Positions 45,217 through 56,392 of a stretch of DNA of 64,000 nucleotides are shown here, piece after piece; the stretch's first letter is position 1; the number at the start of each line of letters is the position of its first letter. This stretch comes from Cylindrodendrum hubeiense. Lineage: Eukaryota; Ascomycota; Sordariomycetes; Hypocreales; Nectriaceae. Made by a program: the position numbers and the translations under genes. The stretch covers positions 1-64,000 of the forward strand of contig JAANBB010000041.1 in the NCBI GenBank assembly GCA_014621425.1, given 5' to 3'. The notes under the pieces are model-generated. The model was not told the DNA's origin. It searched no databases and saw only the letters and a list, made by a program, of their open reading frames with translations.

Positions 45217-45960
45217 CTATCTGTACATAGTGATTAAAGATGTAAAGAAGCCTAAAATAGCAGAGCCCACGATGAAAGAGGTGTTAGGCCGGCTAGCAGA
45301 GCCCGTCACGTAGTAGGGGGTGGGAGTGGCAGTTGCCACATCTGGTGCTGGATATTGATCAGCATTGTTGCATGTCTCATGTGAGTAACTGAAACTGAAC
45401 TTACAGTCGCTTGATTGGCCATTAGGATTAAAGTCTATCTCGTAGGACTTAGCACCATCAGGTGCCGGTGATGGCTCTGAGATCCCGGTGATATATGGGT
45501 GGTCTGAAATTGGGTGGGTGATTGTCGCAGTGATTGGTTCCGGGCCGCACGTGGTACACGTTTGGACTTCACGGGTGAAGCCGAGCGGGATAGAACCCGA
45601 AGTGACACAGGGTGTCTCGGACATGCCGCTGTACGTCTCCGTGACGGCGTAAACACGTGGACGGAGACCAGAGGTGCAGAATTCGTTGAATGCTGTCAAG
45701 TACTCGAGAGTGTGAACACAAGTGTCGCAGTCGCAAGCGTGGCAATCCGGTGCCTGGACGTTAACACAGATGGGAAGGCCTGTATTTTCCGGCATTGCGA
45801 CGACGGGCGTCGGGCAGCTCAAAATGAGGGACGGGAATACTCCTGTATTGGCGTAGCACTGCGTGATGGTTGCCGTTTGGTACGTTAGGATGACCTCATC
45901 CGCTGATACTACCTTGGCGATGGCAACAAAGGCCGCCAGGACGGCAGATACGTGACGCAT
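45217..45960 (-). CDS. Cys-rich secreted protein with probable GPI anchor
   Basis: A single exon of 247 residues opens with a signal peptide (MRHVSAVLAAFVAIAKVVSA) and ends in a hydrophobic tail (SFIVGSAILGFFTSLITMYR) after a small-residue GSAS stretch, as in GPI-anchored proteins. Thirteen cysteines lie in between, including a CHACDCDTC cluster, plus Thr/Pro-rich segments and a TATPTPYYVTGS spacer. No enzyme family is recognised. A surface or cell-wall role is inferred from signals only. Confidence 0.8.
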   Translation of the reverse strand: MRHVSAVLAAFVAIAKVVSADEVILTYQTATITQCYANTGVFPSLILSCPTPVVAMPENTGLPICVNVQAPDCHACDCDTCVHTLEYLTAFNEFCTSGLRPRVYAVTETYSGMSETPCVTSGSIPLGFTREVQTCTTCGPEPITATITHPISDHPYITGISEPSPAPDGAKSYEIDFNPNGQSSDCKFSFSYSHETCNNADQYPAPDVATATPTPYYVTGSASRPNTSFIVGSAILGFFTSLITMYR

Positions 45961-47222
45961 TGTTGCGAGAATTGATTTTTCTGTAAAGACTGGGTTGGAT
46001 TGGGTGAGGGGAGGAGATCTCAGGTAATCATTGTGCTCATCCTAGGTGGAAGGCAAATCAGGATATAAAAGCGTTCACTGCCGACTAACAATGGCCCAGT
46101 CTCCCTTGAGAAAGCAAGGGAGCCTATCATAATGAGCAGAAGTATCGACTCATACCCCATCAGGCATTGGTTTGAAACCAACCACTAAAATGGTTCGCAA
46201 CAATCCAGGGATGGGCTTGGTCTAGAATGACGCCCATTCCAAAAAGAAACACTGGGCAAAGTCGGCTCAGCCGCCCTTACGATTGATTCTCATTTCCACC
46301 AAAGGGAGGGAGGGACCAGACACCAGGTTTCCCAGTACAGGCCTTAAGAGTTAAATATGTTAAATCTTAACATATCAAGTTTGTAATGGATACGCCCAAC
46401 AGCTTGTTGACCAGTGTGATGACGTCTACAGATCTCAGGATTGGAAACGTAAAATCCACATATTATTGCATAAACCTCTGCAACAAAACCGTGATGAAAT
46501 TGATCGAGATAGCGACTGTGAATCACGTCCTAACTGTGTTATTACACACTGTAACCATGTTATTACACAGTTTATTGACTTACTGAGAGTGCTTAGTACA
46601 AAAGTCGCTTGTTCACATGGAACATCTACCACCCTTGGTGCCAGCATGGTGCAATTCTTGGCACTTGCGTAAGCGCATTCCCAGTCGGAACATGGGCCGG
46701 TTTAATGGACCCTAGTGTATCTTTCTTGTGGATATTTCTAGCCCTTACGACTTATGCGAGACATGCGGCGTTGTAAACATATTTCCACATTGTGTTCAGA
46801 GATGGCCAGAGCAGGACTAATCAAGTTCCTTGCCTTACCACAATCCTCCCGGGCATGATGTATGGGTCCCGTTACGACATTTATATCCACATTCTCCGCC
46901 CTACCCCTTTATCAGTGGGGGCGGTAGCAAGCATGCTGGCTGATAGAGGAGGATCTGGATGTGCAAAGCATGGAATCCGGGCATCCACAGAGCTGTAGGT
47001 CCACAACCAAGGTGAAATAGAAAGATTCCTCAAAGCGCCTCATAACATTTCATGATAGCGGTGATACATGTCGGGCTTAGCCTTGAAGTTGCAGCCTTAT
47101 AGTTATTCCCAAGCGCTCTCGCCTGTCCTATTCTTCCAGCCATCCTTTCCATCACATTACTCTACCCTCGCTTCGGTTCGGTTTGACTTTTCCAACACAT
47201 CACACTCATTCAAGTCGCTATC
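45961..47222. other. Intergenic region between two secreted-protein genes
   Basis: No gene is recognised. A+T-rich with a locally palindromic TGTGTTATTACACA near 46537. It holds the promoters of both flanking divergent secreted-protein genes. Confidence 0.5.
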
Positions 47223-48389
47223 ATGAGGCAGAAGTTGTTCACCGCGTTGCTTGTCAGCATCATGACTGCTACCGGCACTGCCGGGCCCATGGAAGATGCT
47301 CAGTTAATGCCTGCATCTTGGTGTTTCACGTACCTCTCAATTTACCTGGCTCCTCTAGCCACCGGGGATGATGGCCTCCCCAGGGTCACGACAATCACCG
47401 GGCTCACGACAATCACCGGGGTCCCGACAATCCCCACGGCCACGACAAATTCTGAATCGCTGCCTCTATCCAATACTGCATCGAAGGTGACAAGCTCGAG
47501 CCTAGCCTCCACAACCAGTGCAGGAGCTGATCCAGCTGGTCAACGACTGATTTTCCGTGTCGTACCTACCGACAACGACATTGAAAAAAGACAGCTGTCA
47601 AAGAGAGCTTCTGGAGGGTTTATAGGTGCCGGAAGCACCACAAACACTGAGCTCTGTGTCGATGCCCAGATCTACATCCTGCTCGGGGGGCAGATGATTG
47701 AATCAGGCGCACCTATCTATTATGATGGCGAAGCTTATAAGGAGTTCCGCAGCCAAGGAACACCACCAGCTGGCTCTATCACCACAACTTTTGCAAATGT
47801 CGGAGGCACACTCGTGTTCTCCAACCCACTCTTACCAAATGGAGTGGCAGGCTTTTGCCAGGACCCCACAAGCGGTCAAGTCTATGTTACATTTGCTTCG
47901 GGACCTCCTGGTTGCATTGAAGTTACACTTATGGCCGTTGAAGGTGAGATATACCACCTCAACCCCCTTGAGATCTGGAGCTAACGTCTACCAATAGCCG
48001 AGAGATGTCAGGATGGAATTGTAGTTACCAGTAGTACTACTATCGCTTCGACAACCTCCACGACCACAGAGTCTTCTGACACGAGTACATCGACTACGAC
48101 CAGTTCTTCTTCCAGCAGTCAGACAAGCACTACTTCAACAACGTCCACGACCACATCGACTACGACATCGACTACGACATCGACTACGACATCTTCTACG
48201 TCGACTACCGCTACTACACCATCGACTACCGCCACTACACCATCGACTACCGCCACTACACCATCGACTACCGCCACTACACCANNGACCACTACCACGC
48301 CCTTTACTACTCCTACTACTACTCCAATGTCTACCCCAACCGACTTCATAGACCGAAGGGTTTTCAGACGACAAGAAAGATTGAGATGA
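47223..48389 (+). CDS. DUF7908-like secreted protein with Ser/Thr repeat tail
   Basis: Two exons (47223-47943 and 47998-48389) give about 370 residues. A signal peptide (MRQKLFTALLVSIMTATGTAG) is followed by a Thr/Ser-rich linker and two Kex2-type sites (EKR, SKR). The core domain has GFIGAGSTTNTELCVDAQIYI, PPAGSITTTF and GFCQDPTSGQVYVTF, as in DUF7908 proteins, then AERCQDG. The tail is a mucin-like run with a 12-bp TSTT repeat and a four-copy 21-bp repeat. Two ambiguous bases (48285-48286) fall in the last repeat. No membrane anchor is visible. It is likely an O-glycosylated cell-wall or extracellular protein. Confidence 0.78.
48155..48289 (+). repeat. Coding minisatellites (12-bp x3, 21-bp x4)
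   Basis: ATCGACTACGAC occurs three times from 48155. A 21-bp unit TACCGCYACTACACCATCGAC then occurs four times from 48206 to 48289. They encode Thr/Ser-rich repeats. Two unresolved bases sit in the last copy, as expected for a repeat hard to assemble. Confidence 0.85.
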
Positions 48390-49810
48390 TGCGGCCATGC
48401 ATGTTACTTTGCCTTCCGGTGTTGGTATATTCTCCTACTATAGCACAACAGTCAACTTAAGCACAACTGGGCTCCTCTTTGACTAGACTCTGGATCCCAA
48501 GGCTCTGCTAACCGACCACTACCTAATTTTCGGTCGCCAGATGTCTCTATTATACCACATTGAGACGATCTCGTCATTATTGAAGACTCAGGACAAGGCA
48601 TATATCAGTCGATTTTTTCTTCTTAATCTGACAGGGGTGTAAAGCTGTCGGTGTGTTAAATAAACTATTAGTTACTGCAATTAATTAAGAGGATTGTTAG
48701 AACACGAAGCATCTATGATGATGAAACTCTGTTTTCGGCTAAGAGCGAAGTAAAATCCACAGAATCACCATGACTCATCCAATAACAACCAGTTCTCTCA
48801 ACGAGGGCCAGGATAGCAACAACGGGGAAGAAAGATGGCATAATTGTGACCTAATGACTTTTTGACATCCTTGCGCAAAGGTCAGAGAGTATAGAATACT
48901 GTACCAACGACGCTTAGATTTCGATGAAATGTAATCAAACTGAACCGTGCCCATCACCGTGTCCTGACATAGAATCTTTGCATCACTCTCGCTGTCTGAT
49001 ATCAACACTTCCCGTCTCAGATGATTCAGGCCGGTACTCTATAAACGCCAACGACTTGCACTTCTATCACCAAACAGACCAAGTAAGACTAACATATCAA
49101 AAATTTCTGGATGCTACTCACTTAGGGACAATCTAGGTCTAGTTACGTGGCCGCATCTCGCTTCGAACGTCAACGCCGTCAACGCCGTCAACACCGTCAG
49201 AGCCCCACAGGCTCGACAATTAGACTTACATGGCCTTATCTCACTTGTCATGGGAAAGGCGCGGTCAAGACCCCGACAAGATGTGGAGCCTCATGTTTAC
49301 CGAGGGCATATCCTGATAAGCTCGCTAGACTGTTCTCTGGACGGGGGGATGGTAATGGAGATGTGGAGCATCATCCCCGCCACCTACATTTGTCAGCTCT
49401 CGTTACTGCATAGACTCACCAATGCGATTTGACATTCACGATTTTAAGCGATAACAATCATTTCCTGTAATGGTGTAATTATGATGATTCATGCTAAAAT
49501 TAATCCAATAAGTCTCGAGCATCACCTCAAACCTTTCCGCGCCCTTCCAGCTGCCCATTCTGGGGTCAAATGACCGATGAGCTAGGAACCAAGGGTGTTT
49601 AATTTAGACCAGTCGAGTACGTAATAATAGAGCACCGCAGTTCGTTGTGGAGGAACTAGCTAACTCAAATGATTGGCCCATTCTAGGGATATCTATGAAA
49701 CAAGTGATAACTGATCCGGTGTCTTAAAAGGCATCTCCACCCCTCAAGATCTTGACTTCCCCGAGTTTGTGTCGTCCCAAGTGCAACAGAAATCTCTCGA
49801 ACACGCAAAC
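48390..49810. other. Intergenic region upstream of the GST-like gene
   Basis: No gene is recognised. A short 9-bp CGTCAACGC repeat occurs near 49168-49200. The region is A+T-rich between 48600 and 48750. Confidence 0.5.
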
Positions 49811-50715
49811 ATGTCTTCCGGCCAAATTGTCCTTTTCGATATTCCCAGCAAGGCCCCAAGAGCGGCTTGGTCTTTGAACCCTTGGAAGAGTATGGTATTA
49901 TCGCTTCCGAGAAACCACGACTTTCGTGAGTCACTGACGACAAATAGCACGACTTCTTCTGAACTTCAAGGGTCTTGATTATAAGACAGAATGGGTAAAT
50001 CAAACTGCCGGATAGGTATTGGCGGCTTTGCTAATTGTTTAGCTTGAATATCCCGACATCAAGCCTACGCTAGAGTCCCAGTAAGTTGAGATTTCTCACT
50101 CAACGGGTATTTATACATGTTGAAATGACGCTAATGGTCTATTTTATCAACAGCCTCCCTGCTAATCCATCAACAGGGGCGTGGACCATCCCAACAGTCA
50201 AGTTCTCGGACGGCACGTACTTGATGGATTCCCGCCGGATTGTCAGTCGGATTGAAGAATCTCATCCTGAGCCGCCCATTCATCTGGATTCACCGACTCT
50301 ACCCAAGCTTGAGGCCATTATGTCCCGGCTTATGGAAGCACTCCAGCCAATTTACCTTCTCGCAGTCCCTAGAGAGCTTCTCAGCGAAAGAGGTGTTGAG
50401 TACTGGTACTCTACCCGCCAAGAAAGAGCGGGCATGCCGCTAGAGCAACTGGATAAGGAGTGTGGCGGTCAAATCGCCTGGAATGCTGGCCAGCCAATTC
50501 TCCATGAAGTTGAGGCCCTCCTCAAGGAAAGCCAGGACGGTCCGTTTTTCCTGGGCAAGACGGTCAGCTACGCAGACTTTGTGTGGGTCGGGTTCCTTAT
50601 ATTTATGCAGCGTATTGGTGGTATCGATGAGCTTTACAAAATCTCTGGAGACATCCAACTTCACAACGACATTCTGGAGGGAACGGCACCGTGGCATAAG
50701 AGAAACGATTATTAG
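49811..50715 (+). CDS. Glutathione S-transferase-like protein
   Basis: Four exons (49811-49889, 49948-49994, 50043-50080, 50154-50715) give 241 residues. The thioredoxin-fold N-terminal domain reads IVLFDIPSKAPRAAWSLNPWKTRLLLNFKGLDYKTEWLEYPDIK, then WTIPTVKFSDGTYLMDSRRI with the cis-Pro and Ser-Arg glutathione contacts. A helical C-terminal domain follows (FFLGKTVSYADFVWVGFL). The layout matches fungal GSTs of the UstS/beta-etherase-like group that sit in accessory loci. The three small first exons are typical for the group. It converges on the deaminase-like gene with about 115 bp between stops. Confidence 0.85.
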
Positions 50716-50831
50716 TGAACTACCAAAATATCGAGTGGCCTAAACTAGAACCTGAAATAAAGAGACGTCGATATTGAACAATCTGAATCGACAGATCAAG
50801 GATACCCTTCCATGGTCTCCCAAGTAGCATT

Positions 50832-52508
50832 TCAGAACAAGCTTGTACCTCCCTCTTCGTCATCTGAGCCGGATAGCGCAAGACTATCCGTCGTCGATGT
50901 GTTGGTAAAACTGAGCCCAGCTTCGAACTGCTCAATCAAATTATCAACCTCGGATGTGTCGCTGCCTCCAACTTCCACCTCGCGGTCCGACTCGGGGTGT
51001 GACATGAATGTGTACGTATTCGAATCATGCGACTTGCCAATTGGCGACTTTTCTTCCAAGATGAGGAAGGCATCTTTGCGGACCGCGTCCATCATTGAAT
51101 TGAAGATATTCTGTCGCCCGCGCACCCCGGCTTCCCCTTGGGCCTTGGTTAGGTCGGCGAACCTCCAGCTTGTGTACACATTTCCGTGTGCAGGCCGTAT
51201 CTTGACTTGGCTGGGGTGTGCTTCGAAGTAGTAGTGACACAACTTGCAAGGTCCCTTGCTGGTCCCGATGTACCTCCAGTTTCTGAAGAATCTCGGCTCG
51301 GTGTACTCGGCAAGAATCCAGTTAAGGACTAAGACCTCGCAATGCACAATGGGCCTGAAGTTAACCTTATCGCATTGCTCCTTAATTCGATCATTGAGCA
51401 GGTACGGGTCCGCTTCAAGGTTAAGAGAAAGTTTTCGGTACTTCGCGATTGTTGGGGCGTGAGAAGACATGCGTCCAATGACACTTTGCGCCTCCTCACT
51501 CTTCTTGCCAAGTGGGTTACCATCTGGACGGCTAGAAGCAACTGACTTGACCTTCACCTCTTGGAACAGCTCAGACCACTTGGCTTCTGTGGCGATAAAG
51601 GTTGCAACAGCTTTCTCGTAGACAAGTAGGCGGGCCAAGTTGTGTCGCAACTCCGACCAGCAGACCATACTCTTATGGTCAGGTAGGCGGCCCTCGGTTG
51701 CTCGTTCGTCAATGAAGGTGTTCATGGGAGCAGCCCTTTGAAACTCCTTAATTCGTTGAAGGCAATAAAGGCAAGATTCAAGGTCTAAACGGGGTTTAGT
51801 CAAATTGTACGTTGTTGGGGTTAGCTCGGCTTACACTCAGCCTCAGCTATCTTCTTGTCGACGCCATCGCCAATAGATGTCTCGAGCTCTTTTAAACTTC
51901 TCTCAATTTGCGAGACTGCAAGGACAATTAGTTACTCGAAATGGATCATCCATTCATACACCTCACTTACTGTCGTCGAAGTCAATCTGGCTGCATGATT
52001 CGATACAATTCCCTAGCTCTTTCAGGAGACTATTCATGTAACACTCAATTCTTGGTCGATTGTATGCCAGGATGAAATCCCGGATGCCATTTCTGACCCC
52101 AGGTTTCTCAAGTGGTTCGAGGTTGTTGAAACCCTCCACCTTTTTGAGCAACTCAAGCACAAAATGACTCGTTTTTTCACGCGCAGGTGCCGAGATTTGA
52201 TTGCAACCAATAACATAGGTGAGGGCATCCTCGTCATGGTCCAGAACGGTAACGGCTGTCACCGTGGTGCCACCCTTTTTTCGATCGCAGACAAGAGCGA
52301 GCTTATCGAGGAACAACTGAAACTCCTCGTCGTCTGTCTGAGGATTTGGGGACCGGTCTGGGGACCTAATCCTACCCCACTTGCGCGAGATGTCGTTGAG
52401 CGCTTTGAAGAGAACGATGGGTTCATAGAAGCGACGGAGTTGTTTAGGCTTGAATACAACCAGGTCTGATTTGCCGGGTTGAGGCGAGGGCGTAGGTGTG
52501 GTATCCAT
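50832..52508 (-). CDS. OTT_1508-like nucleic-acid deaminase-fold protein
   Basis: Three minus-strand exons (51971-52508, 51835-51915, 50832-51784) give 523 residues. The N-terminal half is helical with no known domain (FYEPIVLFKALNDISRKWGRI, EKTSHFVLELLKKVEGF). The C-terminal part has the deaminase zinc motifs: VHCEVLVLNW (His-Cys-Glu about 354-356) and TSKGPCKLCHYYF (Cys about 386 and 389), separated by a short helix and RYIG. This matches the OTT_1508-like branch of the cytidine-deaminase fold, which is expanded in fungi and whose substrate is unknown. The tail is acidic and Ser-rich. Zinc binding is likely; activity is inferred. Confidence 0.75.
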
Positions 52509-53546
52509 TGCATCAATTGATTGAGTAAGCAAAACAAGCTCTCAATGGTACAATTGGCCTTGAGTAGATGGGTAGATATGCTCTCTGAGTGCTAGAGACA
52601 AGCGAAGTAGGTTGAGCGTCTTTGGCTCTTCCATTCCCATTCCTCACGCCTACTCATATACTCCCCAGCTCTCCCTTGCACTTCCAAACGAGGCTTTCCA
52701 ATATTTACGATTTGGGCTAGAGGGCAGTTCGCGCAATGCCGTAACCCCCACAGGAGGCCCATCATGAGGCTTGGAGGCCCATCACCAGACGCGGGGCAGC
52801 ACACCGACACACCCCCAAGACCCAACAGACGGCCTTTACGTGTCTCGTCTGCCGGGCCGTCTACAGTTCATTGCCTAATTTTTTAATTTACCCAATCAGG
52901 TATCCAACCAACCGCCGTGATCTCACCGGTTTTGGCCTCAGGTTGGGCCGCGCCCGGGAAGGCAACGAGGCAGAGCGGTGGGTAAGCCTGAAGTCATCAC
53001 CAACCAACGCCAAGGCGCCGCCCGCAATTGAGCAACTTCTAGGCCCCAAAGCTTCCCAGACGTTCGATTTACTTCTCGGCGTTACACTTTCTTATCTCTT
53101 GCAAGCGAACATTTACAGTTCCATTTCCAGAGGAAGGCCTCTTGTGGCCTCCGGACGGCCTCCCCGAGTCACCCAAGGGACGAAAGCACTATAAAGGAGA
53201 GGAGCATTCTTTAACCGGCCAGCCTCCTGTGCCCCATCCTCAATCATATCACAGCAGTATCTACCAAGTTTCTACTTGCATTCTTTTTGTCCAGCCAAAG
53301 TCAAGAAGAACTGTGCTGTTGTTTGACGCTTCCAACCGAGCCCACGCAGTATGTTACCAGGGTCCTGGGCCGACCATCCGATGACAATGAATAGGCCTGT
53401 GCTAATAAAGCTCTCTCCTCAGTCTCTATCAAAATTCTCTACGGCTTGTGTTACGTAAATATCGCCGTTGACTGTGTCTGAACCCCTCTCTTACTGACAA
53501 GGTCAACCTAGTTCTTATTAACTCTCGAACGACAATATCTTCAGTC
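52509..53546. other. Intergenic region between divergent deaminase-like and C2H2 genes
   Basis: No gene is recognised. A pyrimidine-rich part near 53200-53300 may be the promoter of the C2H2 gene. Confidence 0.5.
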
Positions 53547-54411
53547 ATGGGGAAGAACAGCGGCAAGTCCGATCATCACAAGCGGTCTAAAAAGTCCCGT
53601 CGGACCCAGGATGATGACACGCCCATAGACCCTGCACTCTACGATGCACAGGAAGAGTTGTCGAACTACTCCAACTCCATGGAATATGGGCCAGGGCCCT
53701 CCAACCAGGATGATCCAAGTCAAGACCAATAGCGACGAGACCGCGAGTTCTCGACCCCCGGACCCAGCACAATTACTGTCGGGCCCAGTCGAGAGCAGCA
53801 GGACATCGAGGAATATTACAGAAACCTCCCGACCCAGTCACCCACCACCATCGACCCATCGTCTCTCCAATGTGAGGCTGGGCCAAGCTCCGCCGCCCAA
53901 GATACCACCTATTACGATTATCAATATTCATATCATGGTCCGTTGTCAATTTTCTCCCATATTCTACTCGTTAAGCTACTGACACTATGGGCTCATATCA
54001 GACCAAGCCCAGCCATCGTCGCCCTTGCCCGCACCCGATCCTTACGAGTGTCCGAAGGAAGATTGCACCCGCTCCTATAAGAGAAAGAGTGACCTTAAGT
54101 ACTATTTATTCCTAGCTACCACAGCTTTCTCTAGTGGAGGCTGAGAGGATTTCAGTAGCTAACCGAGTCCGAATCCTAGCAAGCATATAAAGACCCACGA
54201 CAAACCTGTCAAGTGTAAGGCAGACCCAGACTGTCCCGTAAGGACAGCTGAACAACGGGACATGGACCGCCACTACCGCACCGCTCACAAGGCATACGCC
54301 AGACTGAAGGGAATCCCCGACGAAGATTTTGTTTGCTCGGAATGTGGTAAGACGTTCACGCGCCGCGACAATCTCCTGAAGCACTTGAGGAATATCCACA
54401 ACTATACGTAG
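53547..54411 (+). pseudogene. C2H2 zinc-finger protein with in-frame TAG
   Basis: Three exons (53547-53937, 54002-54098, 54180-54411) would make 239 codons but contain TAG at 53730-53732 (codon 62). The reading frame is the same on both sides, with no frameshift and no splice pair that would remove the stop. The N-terminal part is a basic, nuclear-type leader (KNSGKSDHHKRSKKSRR). The C-terminal part has three C2H2-type fingers: YECPKEDC...HIKTH, KCKADPDC...HYRTAH and FVCSECGKTFTRRDNLLKHLRNIH. The fingers are intact, so the stop may be recent, an error, or read through. Translation from an internal ATG is also possible. Exon borders were chosen by phase. Confidence 0.65.
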
Positions 54412-55021
54412 TTGCTCGGCTGATTCGGACGCCTCGGTCCCGGGCGGTTCCTAGCCTTATTCAGCATGACGTCGGATGATTTTCTCGACTAGACCAGCTC
54501 CCCCCTGCTAACGGCTCCCGGCCACTCGGGTACAATTTGGACAAGTGCCGGGGGAACTCGTCTCTTTTGCGTTCAGGCGTGGGAAATTGATGAGTTCGCG
54601 GAAATTGACGACCTGGATATCATTTTCTTTCACTTGGCATATTTCACTTGGGTTTCACGGTTGCAATGTGGTGGACAATTGTTTGGTTCAAGCAAATTAT
54701 TTGTATTTCCTTTCCTTTCCTCATGGTATTACAAGGACAAGTTCTGTAGTTCATTTTCGCAGTTTGCACACGCCCTTCGCGCGTTCGCCTCTAGGTTACC
54801 CGCTCATTTCGTTGAATAGTTCGCAATGCCACAATATCCGCAGGCCGTAATTTTTGAACAAGACTGATGAAAAAAAACAACGCAAAGAAAAATGGGTGAG
54901 AATCGAAAGCAGTACATGGAGACACCCAATACACAAAAACTCCAATCAACTCCCGAGAAGTCCAGCGCCCGTCCGGAGCCACCGACAAAACAATAGATAG
55001 CAAAATAGAGAGGCAGTATCT
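54412..55021. other. Convergent intergenic region
   Basis: Shared 3' flank of the C2H2 gene and the flavohemoglobin gene. No gene seen; T-rich patches occur near 54620-54720. Confidence 0.55.
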
Positions 55022-56392
55022 TTATTTGAAGGGGCAGCCGCCGGTGAAAGAGCTCGCGCCGCTGACGGGGCAGACATCGGAGCTCGAGGTCCGCGGCAAA
55101 GAGCTGCTGTCGCTGCTGGAGATGATGCTCAGAGTATCAACCTTGAACTCCATGTCGCCAGTGCTGAAAAGCTCAAACTTGATTCGGGAGGAGTCGACCT
55201 TCTTGGACTTGAGGTACTCGGCCATCTCGAGCATGAACTGCTCAGGGCCACAGACAAAGTACTCAGCGGAGCCGTGGCAAAGCCACAAGTCGTCCTTGTG
55301 AACCTTGGCAAGGTCGACTCGGAAGTCGTGGTCGTAGTTGACACCGTGCATGTCGGAGTCGGCAAGGTGGGTCTTGAAGATGTTGGAGCGGAAGTTGGGG
55401 CGGTTGCGGGAGATGCGGCGGATCTGGTCGTAGAAGGGGACTGATCGGCGAGATCCGTGGATCCAAGAGACAGGGCGGTGGGGCTGGCGCTCTGAGACAG
55501 TGTTGAGGATGGACATCATGGGAGTGACACCAACACCGGCGGAGATGAGGACGATGGGGACGTTGGAGGTGTTGTTCATGTCGAGGAAGAACTCGCCGGC
55601 AGGGTGGGTGAGCTCAACGATGTCACCTTCTTCCTTCATGTCAATGAGGAAGTTAGACATGACTCCGGGGGTAAGGGCAGCACCGCCCAGGAAGCGGCCA
55701 GAACGGCTCATGTGAATGCCTTGGTCACGCTTGATGGTGACGCGGTAGTAGTCAGGTCGGGGAGCGTCACTGAGAGAGTACTGGCGGGACTGGAGGTAGC
55801 CCTTTTCGGGGATCGTGACCTGGACGGAGACGTACTGGCCAGGCAGGAAGCTAGGCAGGCGCTTGCCGTCAACAGGGACGAGGTAGAAGGAGAAGATATC
55901 GTCAGCCTCCTCGACCTTCTTCTCAATGCGGAACTTGCGGTAGCCCTGCCACTTGTCGAAGTCGCGGTAGAGCTGGGCCTCTCGGCCGATGAGCATCTTG
56001 GCGAGCATCCAGTAGGCCTTGGACCAGGCTTCTCTCACTTGGGGAGTCATGGCAGAGCCAAGAACCTCAGCGAAGGCGGCGATCAGATACCTCTCGACGA
56101 TGGCGTAGTGCTGGGGCATGATGCCCAGGGAGCAGTGCTTGTGGCACATTCGCTCCATCTTGGGGATGAGCTCGGTGATGTGGTTGATGTTCTGGGCGTA
56201 GCTGAGGATGACGGCAGTGAGAGCACGGGGCTGACGGCCGTTGGCCTGGTTAACGGTGTTGAAGTAGTCGTTAAGTTCGGGGTTGTCTCTCAGCATGTTG
56301 CGGTAGAAGATGGTGGTGATGCGCTCGCCATGGTCGGTGAGGGCCGGGATGGTGCCCCGGATGAGCTTGGACTGTTGGTATGACAAAGCCAT
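55022..56392 (-). CDS. YHB1: Flavohemoglobin (nitric oxide dioxygenase)
   Basis: A single exon of 456 residues. The globin domain has the distal Tyr30 and Gln54 (NQANGRQ) and the proximal His86 (MCHKHCSLGI), as in Hmp and Yhb1. The FAD domain carries SRQYSLSDAP; the NAD domain carries ISAGVGVTPMMS and YFVCGPEQFM. It converts NO to nitrate using NAD(P)H and protects against nitrosative stress. The family usually ends just after the conserved FELF-type segment, near residue 415. Here about 40 extra residues follow: a Ser/Asp-rich stretch and VCPVSGASSFTGGCPFK with two Cys-Pro dipeptides. The start is the first ATG, giving MALSYQQSKL. Confidence 0.95.
   Translation of the reverse strand: MALSYQQSKLIRGTIPALTDHGERITTIFYRNMLRDNPELNDYFNTVNQANGRQPRALTAVILSYAQNINHITELIPKMERMCHKHCSLGIMPQHYAIVERYLIAAFAEVLGSAMTPQVREAWSKAYWMLAKMLIGREAQLYRDFDKWQGYRKFRIEKKVEEADDIFSFYLVPVDGKRLPSFLPGQYVSVQVTIPEKGYLQSRQYSLSDAPRPDYYRVTIKRDQGIHMSRSGRFLGGAALTPGVMSNFLIDMKEEGDIVELTHPAGEFFLDMNNTSNVPIVLISAGVGVTPMMSILNTVSERQPHRPVSWIHGSRRSVPFYDQIRRISRNRPNFRSNIFKTHLADSDMHGVNYDHDFRVDLAKVHKDDLWLCHGSAEYFVCGPEQFMLEMAEYLKSKKVDSSRIKFELFSTGDMEFKVDTLSIISSSDSSSLPRTSSSDVCPVSGASSFTGGCPFK

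Noticed and set aside
38972..50715. A secondary-metabolite gene cluster
   Set aside because: No PKS, NRPS, terpene cyclase, RiPP precursor or transporter is present, and surface-protein genes interrupt the set.
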